From Lytechinus pictus (Eukaryota; Echinodermata; Echinoidea; Temnopleuroida; Toxopneustidae), in NCBI RefSeq assembly GCF_037042905.1, contig NC_087251.1, positions 48,925,873 to 48,989,872 of the forward strand: a stretch of DNA of 64,000 bases, given 5' to 3'. Below are positions 1-10,823 of the stretch, piece by piece. The stretch's first letter is position 1. The number at the start of each line of letters is the position of its first letter. The notes under the pieces were generated by a model. That model did not search any database, was not told the DNA's origin, and saw nothing but the letters and a program-made list of their open reading frames with translations. The position numbers and the translations under genes were made by a program.

Positions 1-294
1 TGAGGTTGCACATTTTATTAACAACCTTAAAGAAAATAATAGCATTTGAAAAAACAAAGTAATATGTCATACGTTGACCAAGAGTAATTTGAATGTGAAT
101 ATCGGCGAAAATATGTAAAGATTAGACTAGGCCTGCAAACGAAAACAAAGATACAAACTAAAGTACCAATTAGTTAACAATAATTTAAAATGTTTAGTTG
201 TCCTAGATACAGATCAATAATTGTTTCTTCTCATGGATAGATTTGTAAGGCAATGATACTTCCACTGTCCTCACATCTTCCTGCATTTTGTTTA

Positions 295-317
295 CCCCCC
301 CCCCCCCCCCCCCCCCC
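295..317. repeat. poly-C tract (23 C)
   Basis: An uninterrupted run of C. Runs of 10-25 C or G recur through the window (for example near 12605, 21111, 21430, 21910, 25410, 25572, 27870, 32170, 32291, 35206), often inside hAT-like repeats. Run lengths in assemblies are unreliable. Confidence 0.9.
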
Positions 318-787
318 GAGTAAAAACATTTCCACTTACAGTTACAATAGTGCAGTTGAATATTACGGATATTACTTCATTCATGTCGCTTTTTAAAACG
401 AAATTGAAAGGTGTAGGGGGCTGACATTACTAAAAATAAAAAAGATGGTCAACATTGCGTTTGATATGTTTACTGAAACCACTGAGGGAGGGGCCACACC
501 CCATCAACTCCTGCGGTTCCGCGGCCCCTGCTACTATACCGGGAACTCTAGTTTATATGAATTTTGAAAGAATATTTATCCCGATACAATGCGACTTTCA
601 GTATATGAGGTATTAGCATTTGTCACATTTTAACTAGTAGTAAATCAATGTCAAACGTTCACTCATCACTGCAATCAAATTTCTCAATTCTTTTTTTTTT
701 TAAATATATGTAGATAATACAAAATTCTTTATCATTCTGAGAATACCTACCATGAAGGAAGAATAAAGTTCAATGCTCTATTGATTC
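318..787. other. spacer, no gene seen
   Basis: AT-rich sequence with one GC-rich patch at about 480-540 that looks like a piece of a poly-C/G-type repeat. No open frame with recognisable protein content on either strand. Confidence 0.5.
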
Positions 788-1383
788 TTAAAGGGATGGT
801 CCGGGCTGAAAATATTTATATCTTAATACATTGAGTAGAATTCACTGAGCAAAATACCAAAAATTTCATCAAAATCGGATAACAAATAATACAGTTATTG
901 AAGTTTAAAGTGTAGCAATATTTTGTGGAAACAGTCGTCATGAATATTCATTAGGTGGGCTGATGATGTCACATCTCCACTTTCCGTTTTCTTATGTTAT
1001 TACATGTACATAAAATCATAATTTTTTCATTATTTCATACTTGTGTGAATAATATGTCTCCCTTATAATGAAATAAGTTGCAGCAATAAATATTTAATGC
1101 ACCAAATCAGTTGTCAATCCAATTTTTCTAGTTCTTGGAGGAAAAAATTTGAATAAACCTAATTTCATATAATAAAATACAAAATAACAAGTGGAGATCT
1201 GACATCATCAGCCCACCTGATGAATATTCATGACGACTGTTTTCACAAAATATTGCTAAACTTTAAAATTCAATAACTTTGTTTTTTGTTATCCGATTTT
1301 GATGAAATTTTCGGCATTTTGCTCAGTGAATTCTACTCTATTTATTAAGCTATACATCCTTTCAGCCCGGACCATCCCTTTAA
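788..1383. mobile_element. foldback MITE, family A, copy 1
   Basis: The two ends are inverted copies starting TTAAAGGGATGGTCCGGGCT, and the inverted similarity continues inward for roughly 150 bases through a core with ATCAAAATCGGATAACA. The middle holds GGGCTGATGATGTCAC motifs in both arms. No coding capacity. A second copy sits at 11903-12510 and a degenerate one at about 7945-8361. The autonomous parent and superfamily are not identifiable here; the termini abut TTAA/TA-like bases. Confidence 0.85.
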
Positions 1384-2738
1384 GAAATACATGTATATTT
1401 GAATATGTCGCAGTTGATTATCTGACAACTATGTGAGTTGATATCTAACTGTCAGTCAACCGTCACGGAGTTCAAGGTGTCTCATTGATGAAACAACTGA
1501 AAAACAAATTTGTATTTAATCCGAATGGCTGATATCTCTCAAACCTATAGTTATGACGCCAATTTCCCTGACCAAAGAAAAAAAGAATATGCACACGTGC
1601 ATCAGATTTGAGGCGCTTGATATCTCCTTGTTCCAAATTACGAAGGAAAGTCAAATTGGTCCTCACTGCTCGTCTGACTAGTAAATGAGTCTGACCTTTC
1701 CTTTGATATCAACACAATCAACGTCTCGTGCATTGGGAGCAGCCATTGTTGTGTCTAATTGCGATAATCTCGTTATTTGTAAGGTCCGTTATTGTGTTAG
1801 CTTGGATATCAACAAGCTTGATTACGTGGAGGTGTGAACCCCCTCGTAAATCCACTTACAGTCTTGTCTGGTGGAATGTAAACATATTTACTCATGGTTT
1901 TCGTACTTCTCCGAGACGAGCTTGATGGACAGGACGAAGGGCCCGGTGAAATAATTAGGTATACCATCTTCGAGGAAAGGAAAATGGCAAATCGCATCGG
2001 GGTTCAAGCTCGTTTATAAGTTAACAGTTTGGGGAATATATCAAAATTCTATTTATTAATGCAATCCGCATAATGACTCCGTGACAGCTGATATAGAACT
2101 GTAATTTTCATCTCCCATTTCTCATTTACTTCGGTTAATTTCCTGAAATACGACATAAACTTCAAATTTCGCATGTTTGCATTATTCACAATAAGTAGAA
2201 CAACTATTGCTTATATTTATTTCGTGATGAAGTTCTTCCAATCATCATTTGATATATTGATTATAAATGTTTGAATTATCTGTCCTAAGAAGGTATATAT
2301 TTGTTTGAATATAGAAGATTATCATAAGCAATTTGGTAGAAAAATATTACACTCAACCGTTTACACTTATAAATAATTATGTCGTATTCCTAAATTCTTG
2401 AATTTTCAATGTTACATTTTAATGAATATGATGAGCTAAATAATAATGTGCTCACTTGGCGTCCATTGAAAATGGATATCGAAATCAACTCTTTCATGAA
2501 ACGATGCAAAAAGTATGAATGTCTTAATTTTATTTTTGAAACGTTTCGCTTGTTTGATTTCACCTTCTTGGTAATGGTTAACTATGCGAATATTTGTTTA
2601 AGCTGCCCGAGCAAAATCGACACACCCTCTCTATAAGGCAAAATATAACAATTGCTTGACTTTTCTGAAATTATTTATATCAGTTCGCTCTATTTCTAAT
2701 TGTTAAATTTATCAATAATCATCAGTAAGAATCTTACA
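1384..2738. other. spacer, no gene seen
   Basis: AT-rich intergenic sequence upstream of the lefty gene. Open frames here are short, overlap on both strands and show no family resemblance. It may hold distal regulatory DNA of lefty, but nothing specific could be recognised. Confidence 0.5.
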
Positions 2739-2740
2739 TA

Positions 2741-2995
2741 CACTCCAAAAAATATTGGGTAAAAATATTCCGTGAGGGTAATTATGTGTCCAACCAACAT
2801 TAGGCATTTCTTTTGGGCATTTTTATTTATCCAGTGTGATGAAAATTTGGCCATTCTTAAGTAATTGCTGCTTATTTTTTAACCTTACTGGATAATATGC
2901 TTCCCGCATTGCGTAAAATACTGCCCCGAATTGGTTGGAAACAAAATTACCCTCGTGCTGGTTAAAATTTTACCCAATTTTTTTTTTTTACAGTG
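2741..2995. mobile_element. short foldback MITE (about 255 bp)
   Basis: Left end CACTCCAAAAAATATTGGGT and right end (read in reverse) CACTGTAAAAA..TTGGGTAA are inverted repeats, continuing through GAGGGTAATT and TCCAACCAA in both arms. TA dinucleotides flank both ends (2739-2740 and 2996-2997), as expected for TA-targeting DNA transposons. It lies about 0.7 kb upstream of the predicted lefty start site. Confidence 0.75.
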
Positions 2996-3662
2996 TAGAG
3001 GTAAAGTAGTGCATTCAAAATTATGCCTCCATCTTTTCGACTTTTACGTCATCATATAAACTGTATATATTCATCGGATTGCCCCACACGTTTCTGTAAA
3101 CAAAAATGTTTATGTGCAGATAAACTTTCTATTATTTTGAATCGTCTATAAATTAATTCAAATTATTAATGCAGGAATATTGATGATTTCGTTCGAATGT
3201 TCATGATCTAATTTTGTATTCGTATTTATTTACTAAGGTATTTAAAATATAAACGTAGTTATTGAGCGACATGGAGAATATTCGCAGAAAATGAGTTTGT
3301 TCCTTTGCCAATGATTAGTGCGTCGGAGAAACCATACTCGAGACGTAACCATTATCACTATTGTCCAACAGCTGTGGTAATTGACAAAAGAGCATTTATG
3401 CGCTTCATTTGTGAAGCTTTCCAGAAAGGTATATCCTCCACCACACAAAACTATCACTTCTATTGTGACCGGTATCATCATCAGACAAGCAAACGTAAAC
3501 GGCTCTATGCGCGCTCTATTGTTCTCTCGAGACAGCTTAATTATCGACATTGGCTGTCCCGAAAAGCCACCTAGCGGATCTTTTCTTATCAGACAACCGC
3601 TATTCCTGTAATCTATTCAAACCCAATTATAATCGTCTCGGCTCAACTTCTCAGACGACCCA

Positions 3663-3694
3663 TTTAAATAGAGCCACTCGCACCATCCCTCTCA
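3663..3694 (+). promoter_or_regulatory. predicted lefty core promoter (TATA + initiator)
   Basis: TTTAAATA at 3663-3670 is followed 31 bases later by an initiator match TCACTCT whose A is at 3694, the spacing expected between a TATA element and an RNA polymerase II start. This would give a 5' UTR of about 126 bases before the ATG at 3820. Prediction from motif spacing only. Confidence 0.5.
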
Positions 3695-3819
3695 CTCTCA
3701 GAACTAACTTCAAACGACAAACATCTCCCAGATCTTACCACTTTCGGAGTAAAAACAAATCCAGCATCTTCGAAGTTTTCACAGAACTTGATTGTTGTCT
3801 CTGCGCTTCTTCTCTCAAT

Positions 3820-6502
3820 ATGGAATTATCACTTGGTGCTCCAGTTGTCGTCACGTTTATGGCTGTTCTGGCCAGCATCGCTACTGCTGCTCCTCTTGAT
3901 GCTGATTTTGACTTACAAATGGATATTCTTGATAAGATTGGAGTTACAGATCCTTGGAACTTTCCTTCAGTGGATGCGAGTACGATTTCGGTTCCCGACC
4001 ATCTCCGATTCCAGTACGAGTCGTTGCATCGTCAGCATCGCATTCGCCGATCCTACATCGCGAAAGGAATTCATAAAAACGAAGGTGAGTGTCGTTGAGA
4101 GTAATATTTCGTTTTAAAATGTTGATTGCATTGTTATTTTAAAAAATGGATATACTTCAAAATCACAGAAGACACAACTTCAAACATACTACATTTAATG
4201 CATTGTTTCATCTTATTTGAAGAATTGATCTCATCAAATTCTATTCAACCAATGAAGACACAACTTCAAACATACTTCATTTAATGCATTGTTTCATCTT
4301 ATTTGAATAATTGATCTCATCAAATTATATTCAACCAATGATGTCGTATTCACAAATCGCATTGTATCTGCTTAAGTTCGGATGGTTATCCAAATACAAC
4401 ATTAAAATGGATTGGATTAAAGGAAAACATAAAAAATATTTTTGAAATGTGTGATCTACGGTTTTAAATATTAACCAATGGATAAAAAAACGAGCATGAA
4501 GCAAGTTCAGTAATTATAACCCTTTTCATTTTCTTTTCTTTGTAGAAATTTACGGAGATGTGTCGTACACTGAGCGCAACCGACAGCACTTCACGTTCGA
4601 CATGTCCGCCATCCCCGATGGCAGCGAGGTCATCATGGCTGAACTCAAGGTCTACAAGGAGCGACCCAATCATTCCATCTTCAAACCCGATGTCGAGGAC
4701 GGCGAGGGTCCAGCACCCCCACATCCAGTCAACCACGGCCACGTCCACTCCGCCCTGGTCTCTGTAAATCAACTCATCCACCAAGATATCGATTTGAATT
4801 CAGACCCGGCCGACCTAGCAGCTGATGTTGCCAATCAACATAACGGCTTCAGAACCATTACAATTGATCAGAGGTCAGTATCATTGATTTCACATTATAT
4901 TCGTCATGATATAGATGACTATACTTGAAGAAATAGACTTGTAATAACGAATTAGAACTGAAAATTATTTCAACATATTGAAATATAAATTTCATGTGCA
5001 GAATAGATTATTAGTGAATGTAAATATTGTGTGAAGTAGAGAAATAGAAATCTCTTTCAATGGGTAGTAAATATTTAAAATATATAGAATCAAAATCGCG
5101 CCATAGTACATGCTACATTTTTTTTCAAGGACACTGAGCATGGTGATGAATGGAATTAAGTGAAATATATAATCATATTACATGACAGTTATATGCAAAG
5201 TATATTGTAAAAATTAATGCGAACGAAGAGGTAAAACTGCACAGCAAATATATGTGATCATTTGACTTATTTTCTCTATATAGTTTTGAATACTCTCTTT
5301 TAGTGTTATTAACCGACTGTTCTCGTTTCATTTAACAGAGAGGTGAATCTTAACGGCTCTGGCTGGAAGGTCTTTGACATCACCAACACAATCCAGACAT
5401 GGGTAGCGGATCCCGACACCAACCTGGGCGTGGCATTCCACATCGATCCAATCGAGGGAGCTCATCACGCCAGGCAGGTGGCCAACGAGATCGTCTTTGC
5501 TACTGACTTTTATCCCGAGACCCCAACTTCCCCTGATAGCAGACCAGTGCTTGTCATCTACACTACTAAATACAAAGCAAGGTGAGAATCATATATATAT
5601 ATATATATTACCAAGCTTTATTCTTTTTTTAATACTCGAAAAATGTATTGATTTTGTTTTAACTTGGAATGTATTTAATGACGTGCAAGTTATTAAGCAT
5701 TTGTCTAAAAGGCAACATTGTGCATCTCCAAACGTCATAAAGAACAAACACACTTATTTATCTGTCATAAATTCGGCACTTTGAAGAACTTATCTAACAA
5801 TAAATTAATACATCGAAGTGATTGAAACATGTTCGTCGAAGTATATATATAATTTGCAAGACCAATCTACATTTTAGAAGCATCATGTTCTTATTTATGA
5901 TGTTGTAATAAAGTTGAACTTGAACAAAATCAATTCAAACATTGATCTCTAAAAAGTTCGATAAAGGAAATCTAAATCAAATGTTCAGTTCAGCAATCTT
6001 TAATCAATTTTATTACTCGCCATTCAAGGTATGGTCGATGAAAATGCACTGAATTTCCTTTTTTTTTTTTGTGTGTGTGTGTGTGGATTTTGACATTAAT
6101 CAAATTACAATTCTTTTTTTAATCCTCTTCAGTGACGAACCAAACGAGTGCCGATACGAAGGCGAAGAAGAACACCGCTGTTGCCGCCGCCGAAAGTACG
6201 TCGACTTCCGCGACCTCTCGTGGACAAGCCGGTGGATCATCGAACCAGCTGGCTTCGAGGCTTTCGACTGCTACGGCCCGTGCCACAACCCACGTAGTCG
6301 TCACATCAGGGATCTCTTCAGTCTTCCATTCTTTGCTTCAGGATCCACCAGGAATGGAGGAGGTGGCCGTCGGACCTGCGGAGCCTCCAGGTCAACGTCG
6401 TTGCCTATGATGTACTTAGCAGAAACAGCGAGCGGCGCCGTCGAGCTCAAAGTAGAGGAGATCCCGAACATGATCGTCGAAGACTGCGGCTGCTTATTAT
6501 GA
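3820..6502 (+). CDS. lefty: Lefty/antivin TGF-beta family ligand (4 exons, complete)
   Basis: Exons 3820-4084, 4546-4873, 5339-5581 and 6133-6502, all with GT..AG introns and matching phases (1, 2, 2), join to a 401-aa protein. The ATG at 3820 is the first in frame and opens a hydrophobic signal peptide (about residues 1-24). A furin-type RIRR at residues 74-77 sits where Lefty proteins are first cleaved. The prodomain follows (GWKVFDITNTIQ in exon 3). The last exon holds the cystine-knot: ECRYE, HRCC, FDCYGPC, RTCGAS, DCGC. The single Cys in RTCGAS, where dimeric TGF-beta ligands have CC, plus LPM and a short tail after the last Cys, identify Lefty rather than Nodal or BMP. In the family, Lefty is a secreted monomeric antagonist of Nodal signalling that sets axes and left-right asymmetry. 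The loop before RTC is longer than in human LEFTY, with a Gly/Arg-rich insert (NGGGGRR). No frameshift or missing key Cys is seen. Confidence 0.95.
4168..4339. repeat. 86-bp tandem duplication in lefty intron 1
   Basis: Two nearly identical 86-bp units start at GAAGACACAACTTC (4168 and 4254) and end with TATTCAACCAAT. Only a few substitutions separate them, so the duplication is recent. It lies wholly inside intron 1 and does not affect the splice sites. Confidence 0.9.
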
Positions 6503-6843
6503 TCCACCCCTTACGGATTTCTATATGAACACGAACAATTCAGTAATGACTCCTACAATATCACAAGATGAATTCATATCGAACTGAAAGCGACTGCAAA
6601 GGAAACCTTTTTATTTATAGTGTGTGTTTGCTGTAGTATGTCTGAAATAGTCTAAAAGACAAATACTTATTGAGTATAAGAGTATACTCGTTATACATGG
6701 GTATGGTTGCATTCATGAGTTTTGCAACGTTTTATAAACGTGATATTAATGAAAATCCAAACTGTGTAAATATTTTGCCATAAATTATTATATAATCTAT
6801 ATTCTATAAACTATGTGATGATTCCAGCTATATATGTATTCAT

Positions 6844-6849
6844 AATAAA
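6844..6849 (+). terminator. poly(A) signal of lefty (AATAAA)
   Basis: AATAAA about 340 bases after the lefty stop codon, on the sense strand, within AT-rich sequence. It is the first canonical signal noted after the stop and is the likely 3' end of the mRNA. Confidence 0.5.
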
Positions 6850-7944
6850 ATGCAATAATATGATAAAATCGAAATTCTCTTCTTGAATATGTATTAATTT
6901 TGGTTACTTATTTTCATTTTATAAGTTTGATGTTTGCTACTATGATTGATCAGGCGATCGTTTCAAGAAACAAATAGTGATTTTTCACTGCCTTATGTGT
7001 CCTGAGCCAATCAGATATAATGATTTCAGAAGCTTATAACAGTTGGCAGTTTCTTGAAATGATCCCCAGATGTTGGTAATGCGATTATGTCAATATTATT
7101 CAATATCATTTAAACACAAGTGGATGAAATCAAAGAATTGTTTTCTTAATAATATAAAACAAAACTACAGTATGACATAATGTCGAAAAATATTGAGAAT
7201 ATATGTGTTTGATGATGCCGGTCCTGAATATTTTCATGAAGTTTAAAGCAATTGAAGTAGTGGGGTAGATGAAAGAAGAGTTCATTCGAAATGAGGAAAG
7301 AGAAGGAGAGATATACATGTGCAGAAAGAGGGGGAGAGAGAGAGACAGAGGAGAAATTGAGAGAGGTATGGAGAGGGGGAGGGGTGAGAGAAGATATACA
7401 GTGAGAGTTCCCTTTAAAAGTGGTGTAATAAAAGCATAACACAAATGGTACTTAAAAATAATCTCAATGATGGCTCTGAAATAATATTGAGTCTCGCTTC
7501 AAGCCAGCATTACACTGAGCACATGGTTCTCTTAAAAACCTATTCTGAACAGTTTTGGAAGCATGCTATTTAATCCCTACATCTATCAACGGGGGCTAAT
7601 TAGGCAGGCTAGCCGTTCTTTCTTTTCACCCTCATTATCCCCACCCACAGCACCTGGTCAAGAATGGGGCTTATAGAAGGAAGGCCATTGTTACCGCCAC
7701 TAAATTCGGGTAAAGACGGAATCATCACTGTAGGATTGACAATGGATAGACACAATTGACGTGCGCGCGATAAGTTATGTTTTGGTTCAGGAAAGAAGGT
7801 TAATTAGGACGGCTGCTTCGGGTCAGCTGATTCACATCAAGAAAAAGAAAATCTAAAAATTATAATAGTCTTATCATAGACCATCCTTTTGAATTTTGCG
7901 TTTCTTTTTATATAATCATTCTCCTCTCTAATTCTTAATTTACA
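6850..7944. other. spacer after lefty, with purine-rich tract
   Basis: No gene recognised. A GA-rich tract lies at about 7267-7390 (repeated GAGAGA/GGGGGA). The minus-strand frames over this tract are low-complexity shadows. Confidence 0.5.
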
Positions 7945-8361
7945 ATTAAATTCATGCCGTCATGAATATGCAGCATGGGCTGATGATGTCATATCCTCAA
8001 TTTCGATTTTCTTATTTTCAAATACTAGTAATAGATATTACATATTTGCAGACATGTGTGTAAAACATGCTTCCTGTGTAACAAAATCAGTTCCAGTAAT
8101 GATGATTTTACACACTTATCAGTAGCTAATTTTGTCTCTACATCATTGGAGGAAAAATTAATTGATATTATTTCGAAATCCTAAGAATATTTGGGGCGAT
8201 GACATCATAGGCACGCGCATTGCATATTCATGAAGGCATATATAGAACGTTTTCATCAAGATAATGCAAAAACCTTAAATGTCATAACATTGTTATCCCT
8301 CGTCTAGTTCTATTAAAATCATCTCAAATTGTTTGATTTTCAGCCTGGATTACCCCTTTAC
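7945..8361. mobile_element. degenerate family-A MITE relic
   Basis: Carries the family-A interior (GCATGGGCTGATGATGTCAT and an inverted partner near 8200) and a decayed right end (CAGCCTGGATTACCCCTTTA). The left end is not recognisable. Confidence 0.55.
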
Positions 8362-8545
8362 GGGAAGCATGGGAGGTGTATAAGCTGACACAGTGTGGCG
8401 GTGGGGAGAGGGGCTAGCCTCTTGACAGGGTTATTCTAATGGTATAATTTATCTCGTTCAAGGACTTGATAAAGAACAATGAGTAAATGAAATCATTGAA
8501 AAGTGTACTCAGGTTATGTTTAAAAAACCGTACAAAGTAACATGT

Positions 8546-9115
8546 CAGCCGGTGGTCGGTAAGGGGCAGCTGCCCTTGAAAATGCAAATGTCTCCAATAT
8601 TCGTCTGTGAAGTTGTCCCAAATTTTTCACCGAAATTGCCCCAAGATGGCAGTATGAAATTACTTTTGAAAAAAATATATAATAATGCGAGGGCAAAGCG
8701 CGAGTTGATTTTTTTTTATTAGCCCTAAACACTTTAAGCACTTTTTAATCATGAACATGAAACGTATTTCACTAGTCAAATGTTGCAAGCGAAGCGCGAG
8801 CTGAAAATGTTTGATATTCAGACCTGAAAAGGAACATTAATTTTTGAAGGACTGTGTGTATAGGGATTCATGAAGAGCAAACATATTTCACCAGCCAAAC
8901 AGTGCGAGCTGAACTTTTTTTGATATTCAGACTGTCTTTAGGAATTCATGAAGAGCATACGTATCTGACCAATCCACTGATGTGAACGCGAAGGGCGGGC
9001 TGAACTTTTGCTAATATTCAGACGCTATAATGTGGCAATCGCTTTAATGTAATAATAAAAAAAAGATGCATAGGTTACTAGATAAGAATAATAATACACG
9101 CTCGAAGCGCGAGGA
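8546..9115. repeat. hAT-like repeat fragment with diverged internal repeats
   Basis: Several imperfect units of about 100-130 bp carry GCGAAGCGCGAGCTGAA followed by TGATATTCAGAC and TTCATGAAGAGCA. The same units occur in the opposite orientation in 11330-11890 inside the larger element at 10824-12644, so this is a rearranged fragment of that family. No coding content. Confidence 0.6.
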
Positions 9116-9353
9116 AACATATCGACATAAGTCATGATAGGGGTAGAAGATTTGCCGGATTTGTAAAGTTTAAACATTCATTCGGAATGAATGTAGCCTG
9201 AGAGGACGGGAATTCAAGGGGTCGCAGAGAACAAAAAAAAGGAGAAAAGGGATAAGGGAAAGTTTTGGAGAATTCAGGATCTTTAAGGTAAATGCATGAT
9301 CGATTAAATTCTTAGGGTGTGATATTCCACTTTTTTTTTCTTGGCTTCGTCAC

Positions 9354-9390
9354 AGATAGATAGATAGATAGATAGATAGAGATGGATGGA
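9354..9390. repeat. (GATA)n microsatellite
   Basis: Tandem GATA followed by a few GATG units; a short CA run follows at about 9452. Confidence 0.9.
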
Positions 9391-9907
9391 TGATTCATAA
9401 ATAAAAATCATTGTGGCTAAGGCCGATTGCGATGTACTTCCAAGGTAATAATGACACACACACACAGATGTTAAAACAATAATACAGATTACAAAATACT
9501 AAAGCAAAATTGTATTGAAATGACTTGTTATTGTGGGATTTGGAATCAAATATCAACTGCAAAATAATTCGGGTGTCTGCAAGCTTTTACGGGTTACTGT
9601 ATACAAATACATTTGAATAATAAAGTTATACTGGTGGTAAATTATAGTACGTAAAGCAAAATTAATATTAATATGACACTCAATTTCGTGTAAGGACTAT
9701 TATTACAAAGTAATATGTAAGTACAGATTATATTTATTTAGATAATGATGGATTATGATAATTCCAAGTCTATAGTAAGCAGACCGAACTAACGCAGTCC
9801 ATTATTATGCACGTATAGTACTTGGGCACTACTACGATACCGTACTTTCCTGTATAAAAGAGGGGGGTAACTGTGTCTCTGGGGGTCTCTGGGATCTATG
9901 AGTGCTT
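9391..9907. other. spacer, no gene seen
   Basis: AT-rich sequence without recognisable coding, RNA or repeat content beyond the short CA run. Confidence 0.5.
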
Positions 9908-10498
9908 TAAAGGAGAATGAAACTCTTGGAGCAAGTTAGCTTTTGTGAAAGCAGAAAAATCACAGAATAAGATCAACAAAAGTTTGAGTAAAATAGGACT
10001 AGCAATAGAAGAGTTATGAGCATTTGAATGTCGAAATCACTAATGCTATGGAGATCCTCAAATTGGCAATGCGACCAAGATCTATGATGTCACAGATGAA
10101 CAACTCTCCCCTTTTGGACACTGAAAATATACCCCAAAACATCTCTTTTTGCTCATTCTAATCATATGACAAACGATTCATCAATGATATAATGTTTTGA
10201 AACCTCTGTACTTGTCCTCTCATAAAGATAACACCTCACCTTGTGATAGACTCTATAAAAGTGAGAATATAAGTGAAATAAGTACTCAAGTAGTGAGGGA
10301 GTTGTACGTGTGTGACATCACAGATCTTGGTCGCATTGCCAATGGGAGGATCTACATGGCATTAGTGATCTCAATATTCAAATGCTCATAACTTTCTTAT
10401 AATTCATTCAATCTTCCTCAAACTTTCAACAATATGTTTCTTTGATTTTTCTCTTTGATATGGATTCAGCTGGTTTCAAGGGTTTCATTCTCCTTTAT
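9908..10498. mobile_element. foldback MITE, family B, copy 1
   Basis: Ends are inverted copies of TAAAGGAGAATGAAAC. The arms, about 200 bases each, continue through GAGTTATGAGCATTTGAAT, GATCCTC and GCGACCAAGATCTRTGATGT. A near-identical full copy lies at 13868-14456 and a half copy at 16158-16348, showing mobility. TA is shared at both termini. Non-coding. Confidence 0.88.
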
Positions 10499-10823
10499 TA
10501 AAGTTCATAGTTAGCCACGAAAGTTCATAAGGAGAGACTTGGCAAAATTCAGGCATAGCACATCCCGTTTGTGGTAAAGAGTGAAAACTCAAGAAAGTAC
10601 AAAAAAAGTGTTTATGGATTTCAAATGTTTTACCATCTCTATACCTTTCAATTTTAGTGTATTTTCGTACTTTGCATGGATAATGAGAAATTACGTTTTA
10701 CGGGATGAACATTTGATTAGATTTTACCACGACTACTTGCTGCACTCCTTTTAATGGAGATACGTTAGTTCAATGGGGGGGGGGGGGGGTGGCAACTTCA
10801 GTGTTTGCTCCGTGGGTCATAAT

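Noticed and set aside
3550-3819. In-frame open sequence upstream of the lefty ATG that would extend the protein
   Set aside because: It has no ATG (the frame opens at TTG), overlaps the predicted TATA/Inr, and the signal peptide starts naturally at 3820.
6082-6089. FoxH1-type site TGTGGATT in lefty intron 3
   Set aside because: A single 8-base match at the edge of a GT microsatellite is expected by chance; no cluster with Smad sites was seen.
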